Positions 57,201 through 62,614 of a stretch of 64,000 nucleotides of DNA are shown in pieces. The stretch's first letter is position 1, and every line of letters begins with the position of its first letter. Under the pieces are notes generated by a model that saw nothing but the letters and a program-made list of their open reading frames with translations, was not told the origin of the DNA and made no database searches. Source of the stretch: Symsagittifera roscoffensis. Taxonomy: Eukaryota; Xenacoelomorpha; Acoela; Convolutidae. The translations under genes were made by a program, and so were the position numbers. Where the stretch lies: contig NC_087067.1 in NCBI RefSeq assembly GCF_963678635.1, forward strand, positions 14,027,018 through 14,091,017. The letters run 5' to 3'.

Positions 57201-58541
57201 ACTAGCTTTCAGAGTGTAATAGAAGCTCCATTGAAAAATTTACAATTTTAAAAATTGAAGAAAATTAGTTTGCAGAAAAAAAGGCACACCGAAAACAAAG
57301 GTTCAATTTTTTGTCCAAAAAACAAAAGAAAACAGTTCAGAGAAATGGTAAGCTCAAGATATTGAGTGTGCCTCTAATCTGTTTTCAATTGCAAAAAATC
57401 TAACTGTTTTCAAACGCTGAAAAAAAAATTGAAGTCTTGATCTCTAAGTTAAAAGGTATTTCACCTGTAATCATTTTTAACAAAACTATGGGCTTTTGTG
57501 ATAGTTAAAAAGTAGTATAATTCGTTCCAGAAAACGTGAGCGGCGAAATTATTCTGGTCAAAATCATTGCATTTTGGTCTGAAGCAGGCGACTTGGTCCC
57601 AACAAAACAACACAATATACGAAATATATCAATTGGTACTTCGCATAGCGGGTGGGGTACAAATTACAGAACCAATTGCGAAAAAGTTCAAATTTTCTCC
57701 CTTTTTTAGTTCGCTTTATTTTAACTATCAAAAACTGCTCAATAGACATAAAAAAGGTGGTAGCCATATTCAGTATCCATCCAAGTACTTTTTTTGCTTT
57801 TCATGCTTTCAAAAATAGAGCAACATAGCAACCCGGTTGACAAAAACTTCGAATCATACAGTTTCTATGAATGAAAAAGTTACAATTGCACAAAATTCCA
57901 TAGGCACTGAAAATTATATAAATTCTCTGTGATAATATTTTTTGCACACATGAAATTGAAAACGGTATGACTAGCATAGTAGATAGCACAATAACCAAGG
58001 ATTTCTTCTACCAATAAAACCCACTGGTTAAGAGTCAATTATCCTATATATCAATTGTATTTGGATAATTTTAAGAATTTCACTCAAAATTATAAGTCAA
58101 AACCGCATGTGTTTGTATAGGTTTAAATTTTTTACCTCAGAAAACTTAGTAGTTGAAGTTATTTTTTATTGACAGTTTTAAGTTTATCTTGTCTGACTGA
58201 TTTAAGTTATTCAAGTTTATTAAGGATTATAAATCAATTCATCAAAAATTTAAATCTGGAATCACACAAAAGTTCATAGCTATTTTCGATTCGCTTGCAT
58301 TAAAAGTTCAGCATCAAAACTTCCCAAAAACGAATCGGCCCTCAAGGCTTTACTTTTTTGCTAAAATTCCATGCTTCAGCCAATAAGTTTGATATCAATT
58401 ATGTTCACCTGGTATGTCTGTGATGTACACAAACCCTTCGTTTCGGAGTCCGTTCATCAGTTGTTCAGTCTCAAATCCGAAGTCTTTGTCTGAATTCTTG
58501 ATGTTCACTTGACGAAACTCAACTATTGGCTGGACAGACAT
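27093..58541 (-). CDS. 2-oxoglutarate/Fe(II)-dependent dioxygenase, eight exons
   Basis: Joined minus-strand exons 58541-58409, 47784-47670, 47156-46952, 30553-30356, 29735-29668, 29483-29344, 28045-27876 and 27221-27093 total 1158 nt, i.e. 385 codons plus TAA. All introns are GT-AG and every phase matches. The protein reads as a soluble dioxygenase of the DIOX_N plus 2OG-FeII_Oxy (isopenicillin-N-synthase/ACC-oxidase-like) family: GFVYITDIP near residues 36-44, RGYFPL at 87-92, Fe(II) ligands His229 and Asp231 (QHSDTSF) and His294 (ATMHRVV), and the 2-oxoglutarate-binding Arg303/Ser305 (ERYSAP). Length is slightly above the usual 310-360. Such enzymes oxidise small molecules using 2-oxoglutarate and O2; the substrate is unknown. 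Introns 1 and 3 (10.6 and 16.4 kb) are swollen by LTR elements. No coding exon is damaged, so the gene is probably functional. Confidence 0.9.
27222..27875 (-). other. Intron 7 with tRNA-B-box-like (SINE) sequence
   Basis: Near 27817-27848 the minus strand reads CACGGGTTCGATTCCCACTG, which contains a perfect RNA polymerase III B box (GGTTCGANNCC). No A box or cloverleaf could be completed upstream, because exon 7 lies there. It is best explained as a truncated tRNA-derived SINE, not a tRNA gene. Confidence 0.5.
27876..28045 (-). CDS. Dioxygenase exon 7 (distal His, RxS)
   Basis: Acceptor TTTCAAG, 170 nt, enters phase 1 and leaves phase 0 with donor GTGCGT. It encodes ELQATMHRVVDIGEERYSAP and YFFEPSF, holding the third iron ligand and the 2-oxoglutarate-binding Arg-x-Ser, then an acidic linker. 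Confidence 0.92.
28046..29343 (-). other. Intron 6 (1.3 kb)
   Basis: Noncoding AT-rich intron. A repeated AATAAAAGCTGAGGCTG-type sequence occurs near 28290-28340. Nothing else recognised. Confidence 0.6.
29344..29483 (-). CDS. Dioxygenase exon 6
   Basis: Acceptor GTTAACAG, 140 nt, enters phase 2 and leaves phase 1 with donor GTTTGT. It encodes NPGLQVHLRD, RWVDVPNRKNCLVMNIGRLL and KLTDG, the GLQV...W..V.....VMNIG.LL...T.G pattern of the jelly-roll core. The polypyrimidine tract before the acceptor is poor. Confidence 0.88.
29668..29735 (-). CDS. Dioxygenase exon 5 (HxD metal site)
   Basis: Acceptor AACCAG, 68 nt, enters phase 0 and leaves phase 2 with donor GTTCCA. It encodes EEDGTLVTTGQHSDTSFMTL with the HxD iron ligands. 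An alternative donor (GTTAAC) 14 bases further on would break the frame with exon 6, so the GTTCCA donor is preferred although weak. Confidence 0.85.
30356..30553 (-). CDS. Dioxygenase exon 4
   Basis: Acceptor TTTTTACAG, 198 nt, donor GTAACA, phase 0 at both ends. It encodes the long helix TGMQTFFTLMTSVSQRLLKM, then MGMKEDFW and STFRLLHYP, the strand just before the metal site. Confidence 0.92.
30968..31349 (-). repeat. 3' LTR of env element (382 bp)
   Basis: Starts TGAGTTAGG and ends GGTTCCA on the plus strand. It matches 46532-46941 with roughly twenty substitutions and lacks the 28-bp palindromic segment found there. Upstream on the minus strand, the polypurine-like sequence CCCGGATGGG adjoins the LTR. 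Confidence 0.88.
31350..32927 (-). other. 3' noncoding part of env element
   Basis: From the 3' LTR boundary to the last open region I see no frame with element-like composition. Short plus-strand frames at 32114-32369 are antisense and Phe-rich and look like chance. Confidence 0.5.
32928..34700 (-). pseudogene. Second unknown coding region, between env and 3' LTR
   Basis: From about 34700 a minus-strand frame rich in Ser, Thr, Asn and Pro is open apart from one TAA near 34505. It continues without a break to 33630, including the 167-codon part starting MPNHPFPTKPG at 34133. A further frame, open from about 33420, contains FQFLNSRYTSPFF and the 114 codons from 33272 to 32928 (MYIFCPITKTFNAEES). 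No domain is recognised. It is too long to be chance in an old element with this base composition, so an accessory protein is likely; no function can be given. Confidence 0.45.
35097..37378 (-). pseudogene. Envelope-glycoprotein-like gene of the LTR element (broken)
   Basis: The first frame (37378-36890, 162 codons) begins with a signal peptide (MYILKILIFLQIFFPIFS) and a cysteine-containing ectodomain with a YDC motif and N-glycosylation sites (e.g. NITRN). The second frame (36716-35097, 539 codons, open further upstream) has a CDPTTRTQ segment, further cysteines, N-x-S/T sites, and near its end a transmembrane helix (LTILYAMFNIIGFLFSLL). Position after pol and this architecture point to a membrane fusion/attachment protein of a gypsy-like retrovirus; the family is not identified. 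Breaks: a stop at 36890-36892, a frameshift near 36840, and another frame change near 35105, after which the probable cytoplasmic tail (34983-34768) lies in a different frame. Inactive as it stands. Confidence 0.65.
37366..38513 (-). pseudogene. Proline/Ser/Thr-rich ORF between pol and env, frame broken at a G12 run
   Basis: After a TAG near 38514-38516, one minus-strand frame stays open (SFQDNPYTFEER, then YPTLPQELSRIRN, HFDIPQSPSPS) down to a run of 12 G (C on the coding strand) at 37978-37989. Beyond it a different frame is open for about 200 codons (LDWNTFTAPPPLFGQ, KYDRYTKKTIGYISFYNPYS) and stops at 37368-37366, just inside the env start. Together they make about 380 codons. I recognise no domain. 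The position suggests an extra accessory gene or an N-terminal extension linked to env by splicing. The G run may be a mutation, a slippage site or an assembly error. Confidence 0.5.
39531..43514 (-). pseudogene. pol of env element: protease end, RT, RNase H, integrase (broken)
   Basis: Domains in order on the minus strand: protease C-terminal half with IIGIPFISKY (about 43460-43430); RT from about 42700 with LKIVLDARYLN, ADMNSAYNQLPL and FYGISIGPAAF; RT connection (KFLGHNIERN, EFLGMLNFLSKYV); RNase H (MCNASNFGIGAALLQ, FTDHKPI); integrase zinc region (C..C at about 40550) and first catalytic Asp in SFDTKGP; and a C-terminal KGPYQII module near 40000-39970. Breaks: in-frame stops at 42723, 41800 and 40921, a frameshift near 42170, and loss of the integrase core between the first Asp and the C-terminal module near 40265. 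At the RT active site (about 42150) the usual Y-x-D-D reads Q-F-G-D. The copy cannot encode a working enzyme. Confidence 0.75.
43501..44844 (-). pseudogene. gag and start of protease of env element (447 codons)
   Basis: Starts MSHTQSDDSPDDKEV. The first about 240 residues are helical and capsid-like. An acidic and Ser/Thr-rich linker follows, with no CCHC zinc knuckle that I can see. Near residue 400 comes the aspartic protease motif FLIDSGAESK. The frame then ends inside the protease. At 43531-43556 a 13-bp direct duplication (GAAGGAATAATTG twice on the plus strand) shifts the frame; the rest of the protease continues in the frame starting at 43514. Gag and pol were therefore probably one frame before this duplication. 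Confidence 0.7.
44930..45286 (-). CDS. Small basic ORF upstream of gag (118 aa), unknown
   Basis: Intact frame starting MSFKNLGNKQ. The middle is strongly basic (TKRQTIKRKIINKQRQITRK), with a Ser/Glu-rich segment and a basic C terminus (KRGKRRIKKQ). It lies between the leader and gag on the element's coding strand. A nucleic-acid-binding role is a guess from charge alone; it could also be the eroded N terminus of gag in another frame. Confidence 0.45.
   Translation of the reverse strand: MSFKNLGNKQTIVLHNCEIDNNKYDLVITPHTETVGYIRTKRQTIKRKIINKQRQITRKRFSKNRNAISESEISSLDELYKLKESIDKNCPIHNQLYFSDSETTSNSSKRGKRRIKKQ
45287..46511 (-). other. Leader of env element, repeat-rich, noncoding
   Basis: No coding frame recognised. 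It contains a direct repeat of about 50-60 bp (two copies at about 45810-45865 and 45870-45925, each with GATCCAAGGATA and CCTTGATGATC). It also has three scattered copies of an AGGGTTGGA motif followed by a TCGA- or TCAA-type sequence (about 45391, 45500, 45725). A leader would hold packaging signals, but none can be identified here. Confidence 0.5.
46512..46529 (-). other. Candidate primer-binding site of env element
   Basis: Two bases inside the 5' LTR the minus strand reads TGGTGCGACCATAAG. It begins with the TGG expected to pair with a tRNA CCA end. I could not assign the tRNA with confidence. Confidence 0.45.
46532..46941 (-). repeat. 5' LTR of env element (410 bp)
   Basis: Partner of the LTR at 30968. 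It contains an extra 28 bp that completes a perfect 13-bp inverted repeat (GTGCTGAAATTAC, spacer AA) at 46799-46826. Its edge is 10 nt inside intron 3 of the dioxygenase gene. Confidence 0.88.
46952..47156 (-). CDS. Dioxygenase exon 3
   Basis: Acceptor AATCTCAG, 205 nt, donor GTCAAG; enters phase 2, leaves phase 0. It encodes RFRGYFPLIPGGHSYKEAFE and the EPNVWPEF block, both characteristic of isopenicillin-N-synthase-like dioxygenases. The env-element LTR starts at 46941, ten bases into the following intron. Confidence 0.92.
47670..47784 (-). CDS. Dioxygenase exon 2
   Basis: Acceptor ATTTTAG, 115 nt, donor GTAAGA; enters in phase 1 and leaves in phase 2. It encodes residues 45-82 (FDEDELFRLTNKLFALEAEK at 46-65), the helix and Lys-rich segment that in this family precedes the RGYFP block. 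It is short and lies between a minisatellite and exon 3. Confidence 0.85.
47811..47945 (+). repeat. Degenerate minisatellite (TTTCAGACT...TAA units)
   Basis: About five or six imperfect units of 25-33 bp, each beginning TTTAGACT, TTCAGACT or CCAGACT and followed by a TCGCG-type block and TAAT. It adjoins exon 2 of the dioxygenase gene, within intron 1. A reverse-complement copy of the unit occurs at 18280-18350. Confidence 0.65.
47946..48894. other. Intron 1, upstream of the Mag-like element
   Basis: No coding motif. It contains a GGCGCC-TTT-GGCGCC palindrome near 48146-48160, a CpG-rich GCGCGCGCC patch near 48186, and a C-rich run at 48409-48421. The latter is followed by AGATCCACCCCTG, which resembles the end of a dispersed repeat. 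The 48.0-48.4 kb block may therefore be an unclassified repeat. Confidence 0.4.
48895..49155 (+). repeat. 5' LTR of Mag-like element
   Basis: 261 bp with perfect 6-bp terminal inverted repeats TGTTAA/TTAACA. Inside: a CCAAAAG...CTTTTGG hairpin near 48912-48934, and a perfect 10-bp hairpin (CTTTTATTTA, loop GTCT, TAAATAAAAG) near 49032-49055 that contains an AATAAA polyadenylation signal. The last base is the A of the gag-pol ATG. Confidence 0.93.
49155..55400 (+). CDS. Gag-Pol polyprotein of Mag-like element (2081 aa)
   Basis: One uninterrupted frame. Gag capsid-like region about 1-270; two zinc knuckles, CRNCGQQFKKGHLSTC (residues 278-293, variant CX2CX7HX3C) and CNTCGRKGHFAKHC (300-313, standard CCHC); aspartic protease IDSASP (Asp407); RT with FSSIDLKYAYSQIPL, YGLGDMP and active site YLDD (742-745); RNase H with KCDAS (Asp892) and TDHKAL (Asp958); integrase with LHEAH and C..C zinc region, catalytic Asp1330, Asp1389 and Glu1425 (DD35E spacing). 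All catalytic residues are present. After the integrase core comes a C-terminal extension of about 550 residues, charged and Ser/Pro-rich, starting with YYRVLKDE...GKIIRKSDLA (about 1596-1628). The polyprotein makes and integrates element cDNA. The ATG straddles the LTR boundary. Probably functional. Confidence 0.95.
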   Translation: MAQSNESNLRGLEFFWNNSSYENQHDWERWAEKFQLTIIAKDSVDIEDVINPPIRDELIYPMAEPLDPSEDQTRRAEKEERHRVAVQNYNEELKRRRAEDNAKFNGLQIGDIDKKLKSQLYLALGKEGQKCFSHKNPGKKILDINFAEFWELLKTTFTITTNLTYERFKFFGRRQKEHESLEKFHEILSELAKNCKLGELESELVRDIFITNMRNVEIQKKLCIEYLTPENVLSYVLVHEKGTKIRQQYLKFPTYNPGPRSQYVKNEPTLNIVENNKCRNCGQQFKKGHLSTCPARDRNCNTCGRKGHFAKHCRSSAKTQTNIVDQNRVPQENENIRANPQENPEFEVNLDDFLVLSIDTDNQINAVEDKIERGVRTVFNHEGLELKKTLKVALGKFNPYYTEIQIDSASPVSFMKKDLLHELKIRDRFVKLEPVDEITKKAYQGFGSTINIIGKVRVKIQSKGWEANDQKLFITEGAERNLLGNDILPNLGIVVFQKQPPPNGSKSRENQKVPPIGTNVNQIKFASDIQQDQNQETSSQCEFKLYISKHFPDLIKRTGRSKNYVVNTYFNEPIKPIQVKGKRIPIHLLPKVKLCIDQLLSDGHIEKLSRCSEDCFISPIVITAKRDGSIKLALNSKLLNKQIFRNRYQMPNLFELIDNVAVTISGHDQRNIWFSSIDLKYAYSQIPLSKKASNQCNFNIVGGEVTGSYRFKTGFYGLGDMPNEFQRIMDRLTEKLPNTHCYLDDILIATVGSEEEHKKLVINVLKTLDDEGLAIKWEKCTFLTHNIEWLGFRIDAKGTTPLIHKSDAIRNLKEPNCIKDIRSLMGSINQFNKFIPNLASLSTPFRELMQKNKPFKWSTVHTEAFEKIKNEICNTVMNHHFDVKLNTRVKCDASHLGLGASIEQDHWGNWKTVAFASRFLNIAELKYSTNELELLGLVWALDHFKNYLLGKQFSILTDHKALIGALKDDKYTKTAQSRLTRWADKLLPFDFTVEHLPGKDMGFVDYISRHPSGEPVPVSLDDEKFVIASVNQISTLLGFDHLMPKNSWAQIRNQFSQHFLAHDVTSCNAISQSTDHMTSQEIERDKRIANAAETFQAISNHSNISVCQNSHSRTELCDSSCKTNDFFKNFKILKEMAEQIEFNQQKELTTKENTDVLTPNTSNPSDKPENRSPSKKKTVNLFPFSWPEIFDSKFMSLLSKQDLILKKIIKAIEEDRKQDILQLGNYYKSYLNNLHVSGGCLYLDNRLVIPACLRSTMLNRLHEAHPGQFAMKSLATQYIWWPKIYREIQVHGENCIECVKAGKNLKPLIKHNTLGELPMVEEPNQEMELDFAGPLPLVWGTKKYILVCVDRFSKFPSAQITSSTSAKSIINFLSKYIALHGIPRTTRTDQGSGFISKEVREFCHDHNIKVIFSPVGDHRATGLVERLIRTIKERLLVMAQERPKPSLESALLKIIKCLRTVTQQSLNCSPFEAHFGRSPNTIWHNLVKSPSSNNVDWNKTLLCIDKGKKLMSRERRHDWDAPDDIEDGDVDENSSSSEDISNAVRYVPTSAGSPVKVLSRSEKRDALGIKDSILNNPSGKTIVYRKIQDRMKNEPYYRVLKDEIVRESDHTVTLKNGKIIRKSDLAIKRQCTQKKPSPRKRDQLVRFYATKGLRKTAKPPRNIGFKSSKTTQKKRNLQWKFEELDIARRDAAMNSSRETLLREEEEQRKRLRTPIGLESDQEPSPSGKPELLKSYLNEPGVTIEPHEEMSDDNASDLMTLRDLKEKTLLETTKRDEHLMSDRTDPKLESSDHADQKVELDEIPLINLDYGDNERDSQATPQLILLDTREEGNEATQEMPVPSENPGGKFPKSTGEQTTMAEMGPKQILSDRTTKSQKLSGTAKRKASSPMKSPPSKKLSEIFTRQNTRPMRTRQPPKMLGERVFTSIVDLTEEDRDVPEFGSPNLVSVCSTLEATTVEMESHHVDLVDLTTLTPPSSSRPTIVHLREDIDAYSSDPKPSKTDDQKSPDKNVKFSPDVCSTRFNPLGLSNEISIPTFIPIVSDPHWLNTSSIISAIELLGRPMTLEELRRWTINKAANRESD
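49156..49165 (+). other. Primer-binding site (tRNA-Ser type) inside the coding start
   Basis: TGGCGCAGTC begins immediately after the LTR. It is complementary to the 3' end GACTGCGCCA typical of animal tRNA-Ser. Pairing stops after 10 bases (then AAATG). The site overlaps codons 1-4 of gag-pol. Confidence 0.75.
55480..55740 (+). repeat. 3' LTR of Mag-like element
   Basis: Reads the same as the 5' LTR over all 261 bp. The seven bases before both LTRs (TTTAAGT) also match, although one lies in host DNA and the other in the element. Confidence 0.93.
55741..58408. other. Remainder of intron 1
   Basis: No exon with conserved motif was found. At about 56285-56400 the plus strand has GTCGCTGGTTTGACGATCC, a near B box with one extra base, about 45 bases after GCGAAGTGGATAAG. 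This looks like a tRNA-derived SINE. The GC-richer frame at 56696-56908 (minus) does not fit the dioxygenase and I leave it out. Confidence 0.4.
58409..58541 (-). CDS. Dioxygenase exon 1 (start codon)
   Basis: ATG at 58541-58539 begins MSVQPIVEFRQ and the exon ends at ...YITDIP plus one base (phase 1), followed by donor GTGAAC. It carries the start of the N-terminal DIOX_N domain, with the typical GF.YI strand. Confidence 0.9.
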
Positions 58542-60399
58542 TTTTCTGGCTACGAACTTGAAAACTAAACATAATCAATAACTAAACATAGTTAATAACT
58601 AAGCCACTGGAAATACTTTTTATCGACAACACTAAAATTGTTGATTTAATTCTCAGAAAAACAAAATCAATTTTACTTAACTGAAAATTGAAATTGATTT
58701 GTAGAAGCCCTTGCAATTTTACCAAAAACTTAATACTGAATTTGTTTTTTAAAAAGGACTTAGGAAAATTAATAACACTAAACCTGTTTCAATTCACTGC
58801 AAATTTATGAAGCCGTTTTTTTCTGGAGATTGTTCCTGGCCAAAAAAAAATGCTCGGCTGTATGATAGAAATCTTTCTCAGCAGATAAACGGTCGCGCCC
58901 AGTGTAACCAGAAAATGTTTAAATTCCGAATTTCAAAACAATTGATATAACTTCCTTATCTTGATCAAACAAAAGAGTTTGATAGAAATTTAAATCGACT
59001 GATTGGACTTGAAGCTTAACATTTTTGAGCTTAATTTAGTTTAATTGCATGCAAAGGGGTGTTTCAATGCCATCGGTCAAGTTTTGACCTTTTTATCGTG
59101 CTGAAAAACTAACAAAGTGAGAAAGATTTATGTCGTGGAAGGAACTTTGTCATAGTTATAAATGGACTATTAAAAATATAATACGGTGATAATTTAAGTT
59201 ATCCGGACAAAGCGAACAAATTGTGAAGCTTCAAAATCTTTTTTCTCAAATTGGGTCAAAAAAAGGGAGATTAGACTAAAAATGACGAGAAAAAAAATTG
59301 TTTAGAATTGTGCCACAATTATTATGGGGTAACTTTTTCAAAAATTGCAACCAACATTTTGTCCCAAAAATGGGTTATTTTAGCTTTTCTATTGAGTTTA
59401 CTGATGAGAAAGTTTTATCATAGACGCCTCTTACACTGTCCAACAAAATTCTAGAAATATAAAACTTATAAAAATTTACGCATAACGTTCAAATTTTTGG
59501 AGATTTTATTTTATAAAATTTTATTGTGCTATGTTAAAGGCTTATTTTGATATAAATTTCTCCAAATAAGTGCATCAATCAATTCTGGTGAAATTCTAAA
59601 CAACTTTGATTCTGTTCATTTTTTGCCTAATCTTAACGCAATTTAAGAAAAATGCGTTCGAATTTTCTGATATTGCTTGTTGTGTCCAGTTAATTTAAAT
59701 CAGCACTCTAGAATTTTATACTGAAAAAACGTAAGCTTTGCAATTATTTGGGACTGATAGGCTGTTTATTACATATCAAATGCAAACTAGGTTGTTGTTC
59801 TAGTAGTAGATTGAACAAAACTTGTATAATATCTGTGTAAAATTTCAATAACATCTGCAAAACATCTGTATGAATACGCACTTAATCGAAGTTGTGGGCA
59901 ATCAAATTTGTCGTCCATGCAGTTCTAATCCATTTGACCCATTTTAGTCAAATTAATTAAAATATTGAATAATCGTTGAACATGGTAGTTGAAAAAATAT
60001 TGAAGATGGCAGTTGATTTTTTTGAAAAAGATTTGTTCATTCCCACAGCTAAAAACCACTGAAGAACGCAGTTTTTCTGGCATAAAAAATAAATGGAAAG
60101 CCGTCGGTAGTTAAAAGGTTTGGGGAACTAAATTTGCCTTTAAACGGTAAAATATAAAAACACTTTGTTTTATGTTTATTCTTGATTTCAGAGGATGAGT
60201 GTATTTCCTTCAAGATTGTATCCTAAAAATTAAGTTTTGGTTGGAAAAAAAGATCTTTGTCTGGGGCTGATTTCAAGTTTTCTTGCCAAAGGATCAGGTG
60301 TTTTTATCAAGTATTTTGAAGATTTCATTTTATGTTTCCGTTTGCATGAAGTCACCATGAATATATGTGATTACGTTTCTGCTTAAGTATTGAGGTTGT
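58542..60399. other. 5' flank of the dioxygenase gene
   Basis: AT-rich sequence with no coding motif. It should contain the promoter (minus strand), but no core element could be recognised. Confidence 0.4.
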
Positions 60400-60530
60400 G
60401 AAAATTTTACTCTTGAATGCTGAAATTGTTACTTGTCCAGTCTATGTTCGGTAGAATGCTCTCTTGAGTTCGCAATGTTGGTTTCCAATTACGAATTGTG
60501 TTAAATGTCGGGTTATTGTACTCTTTGCAT
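60400..60530 (-). pseudogene. Small RT fragment related to the env element
   Basis: The minus strand reads HLTQFVIGNQHCELKRAFYR in one frame. It matches RLTQFVIGNQQYEFNRLFYG of the env element's RT (about 42300-42240). Nucleotides match too (TTTCCAATTACGAATTGTGTTAAA against TTTCCAATAACAAATTGTGTTAAA over 24 bases). Only about 100 bp survive. Confidence 0.65.
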
Positions 60531-61030
60531 ATACATTCAATTCTATATAAAAGAAATGAATTCAGATATTATTGAATTCTGTTATGATATTTTGAAAAAT
60601 TAAAAAGGAACTTTATATTCACAACAATGAACTAGTTACAAATTTTTTCATTTTTCACCTCAGATACATTTCAAAAATCATTTGAGTTTTTTTTGGCCTT
60701 ACGTTTTGTTCCCAACTACACTCTGAAATCATGGAGTTGATTGTGACAATGAAGATTTCAGAGCTGCGGCGGTCGTCTCTTTTGGGTCGACTTAATATGC
60801 GTTTTTCCCCATGCTATATTGGTTGACTGAAAAATTCTATCGATTAAGATCAATTCGACATTTGTACGGGTCGACATATGGGTCAAATAGATCATTTTTA
60901 ATCAAATGGCTCATCTCACAAAAGTTTCATCGAGATCCTCCTTAAATTGTTAAAGAGTTCTCCAGATAGGTGAAATATAGTTCAACCAAATAAATCTAAA
61001 ACTCGAATTTTTTTGCTTGCTTTTATTGTC

Positions 61031-61395
61031 ATGACCTAAACTTTTCTTTTTATGTTCCGACCAAAGTGATAGAGCCAGATGGCATTATGAGACCAAAATT
61101 ATGTATAGTCGCGCCCATGGCCTATGGTCGAACTGGGTCGAAGCATAAAGTCGAACTTGAACTTTTGCCTGATTTTTTGCTTGCAATCTGTAAACGGATG
61201 CTGTCATGACTTAAACTTTTCTTTTTATGTTCCGACCAAAGTGATAGAGCCAGATGGCATTATGAGACCAAAATTATGTATAGTCGCGCAGGGCCTACGG
61301 TCGAAGTGAGTCGAAACATAAAGTCGAACTGGGTCGAAGCATAAAGTCGAACTTGAACTTTTGTCTGATTTTTTGCTTGCAAACTGTAAACGGAT
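61031..61395. repeat. 175-bp tandem duplication
   Basis: The unit beginning ATGACCTAAACTTTTC at 61031 recurs at 61206. Both run through GTTCCGACCAAAGTGATAG, TATAGTCGCGC and CTGTAAACGGATGCT. The second copy has a small internal expansion. Confidence 0.85.
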
Positions 61396-61980
61396 GCTTT
61401 TTGCAAAAAAAAGCATCCGGTTGGACCAACGGTTGGACCACCATATTTGTGGTAACAAAATTGTCCCATCAGAAACAAAAAGCTAGAAAACGGACACCGC
61501 TTGAAACAAAAAGCCGAAAGCGGACATTGTTTGACTCACAAAGTCGAAATCGAAAGCCTCAGCCGGGGTGGTCCCAGTGTGAAATATAAACAAGTTTTAT
61601 GCGTCAACGATAAAACATCGTTATCCGAGAAACTGAAAGCTAGGAAACATTCAAATCAAACGAAAATGTCAAAACATACATCAATTCGGTCGATTGCGAT
61701 CGAAATATTTTTAACCTTGGTCAGAATGGTCTAACCGAAAATACCGTAGACGAACTTGGTCGAAACATGTATGATATGGTCGAACTTGGTCAAAACTTAG
61801 AAAATGTTGGTTGCGTCAGTCAAACATATCTGCCTCGGTCAAACTTGGTGGAAACATAGACGTTTTTGGTCGCACTGGTTGATGAAATATATCTGAATTA
61901 GTTGAAATTTGTCAAAACAAAAGTCTTTTGCTTGCACCAGTCAAAATGTAGGCATTTTGGTCACGCAGGTTAAAACTTAA
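61110..61980. repeat. GGTCGAA-rich degenerate satellite-like tract
   Basis: Short units of the type GGTCGAACTTGGTCGAAACAT recur irregularly, overlapping the 175-bp duplication and continuing to about 61980 in increasingly mutated form. It is not coding; the frames across it are short and follow the repeat. Confidence 0.6.
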
Positions 61981-62341
61981 AGCCAAAACCTCGGCCGGGT
62001 GTTGCTTTGTTTTGTTGTGTTAGAAGCAGTTAGTGATAATAAAAGGTTGAGTTTTTTTGAGCTGCAGGAAACCATAATTAATTTAAAAGAATGTGGGCAG
62101 TTTTTGTTTTGTGTGTAAAATGTTGTTTTGAAGTGCAATAAAAGAAATCAAACTGACATCAAATGGTATTCAGTGTATCAAAACATATCAATCCAGAAAA
62201 AAGATGGAAAACTAAACATCGCTTCTTTTAATTTCTTGAGTGGTTGTGATATGCGTTGCGATATCAAATTGAAAACAAGTTGGAATTCAATACTGTATTC
62301 TGAATATTGAATTTAGATTTTCTCTTTTCTTTGTTTTCTTA

Positions 62342-62505
62342 TGTACTGAGAGATAGATCATTGTTAAGTACTCTGATCTCTCACTTGGTCTCAGTGTCAT
62401 CACTTATGTATGACCTTGAGCGTACCATAAAATAATGATTTAACACCAGAGGTTGGCTGTACATACGTATAATAAATACTGCTACTGCAGTAGCGGTATG
62501 ACACA
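62342..62505 (-). repeat. Probable start of 3' LTR of an edge gypsy element
   Basis: On the minus strand, a run of six G is followed at once by TGTGTCATACCGCTACTGC, the classic junction of polypurine tract and LTR start. A perfect 14-bp palindrome GCTACTGCAGTAGC lies at 62481-62494. The far LTR end is not certain: TGTACTGAG at 62342 and TGTTAAG near 62362 both give a CA end. The partner LTR is outside the window. Confidence 0.55.
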
Positions 62506-62517
62506 CCCCCCTCGGTG
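62506..62517 (-). other. Polypurine tract of edge element
   Basis: The minus strand reads GAGGGGGG immediately before the LTR start and about 100 bases after the stop codon of the upstream frame, as expected for plus-strand DNA priming in a gypsy element. Confidence 0.6.
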
Positions 62518-62614
62518 AAAGAAATAAATTATACAACATCAGTAGGATAATTTATTTAAAAGAGTTCAATTGACTCAGTTCTGAAGAAAGTCTTTTAGAT
62601 GGATTATGTAAATT

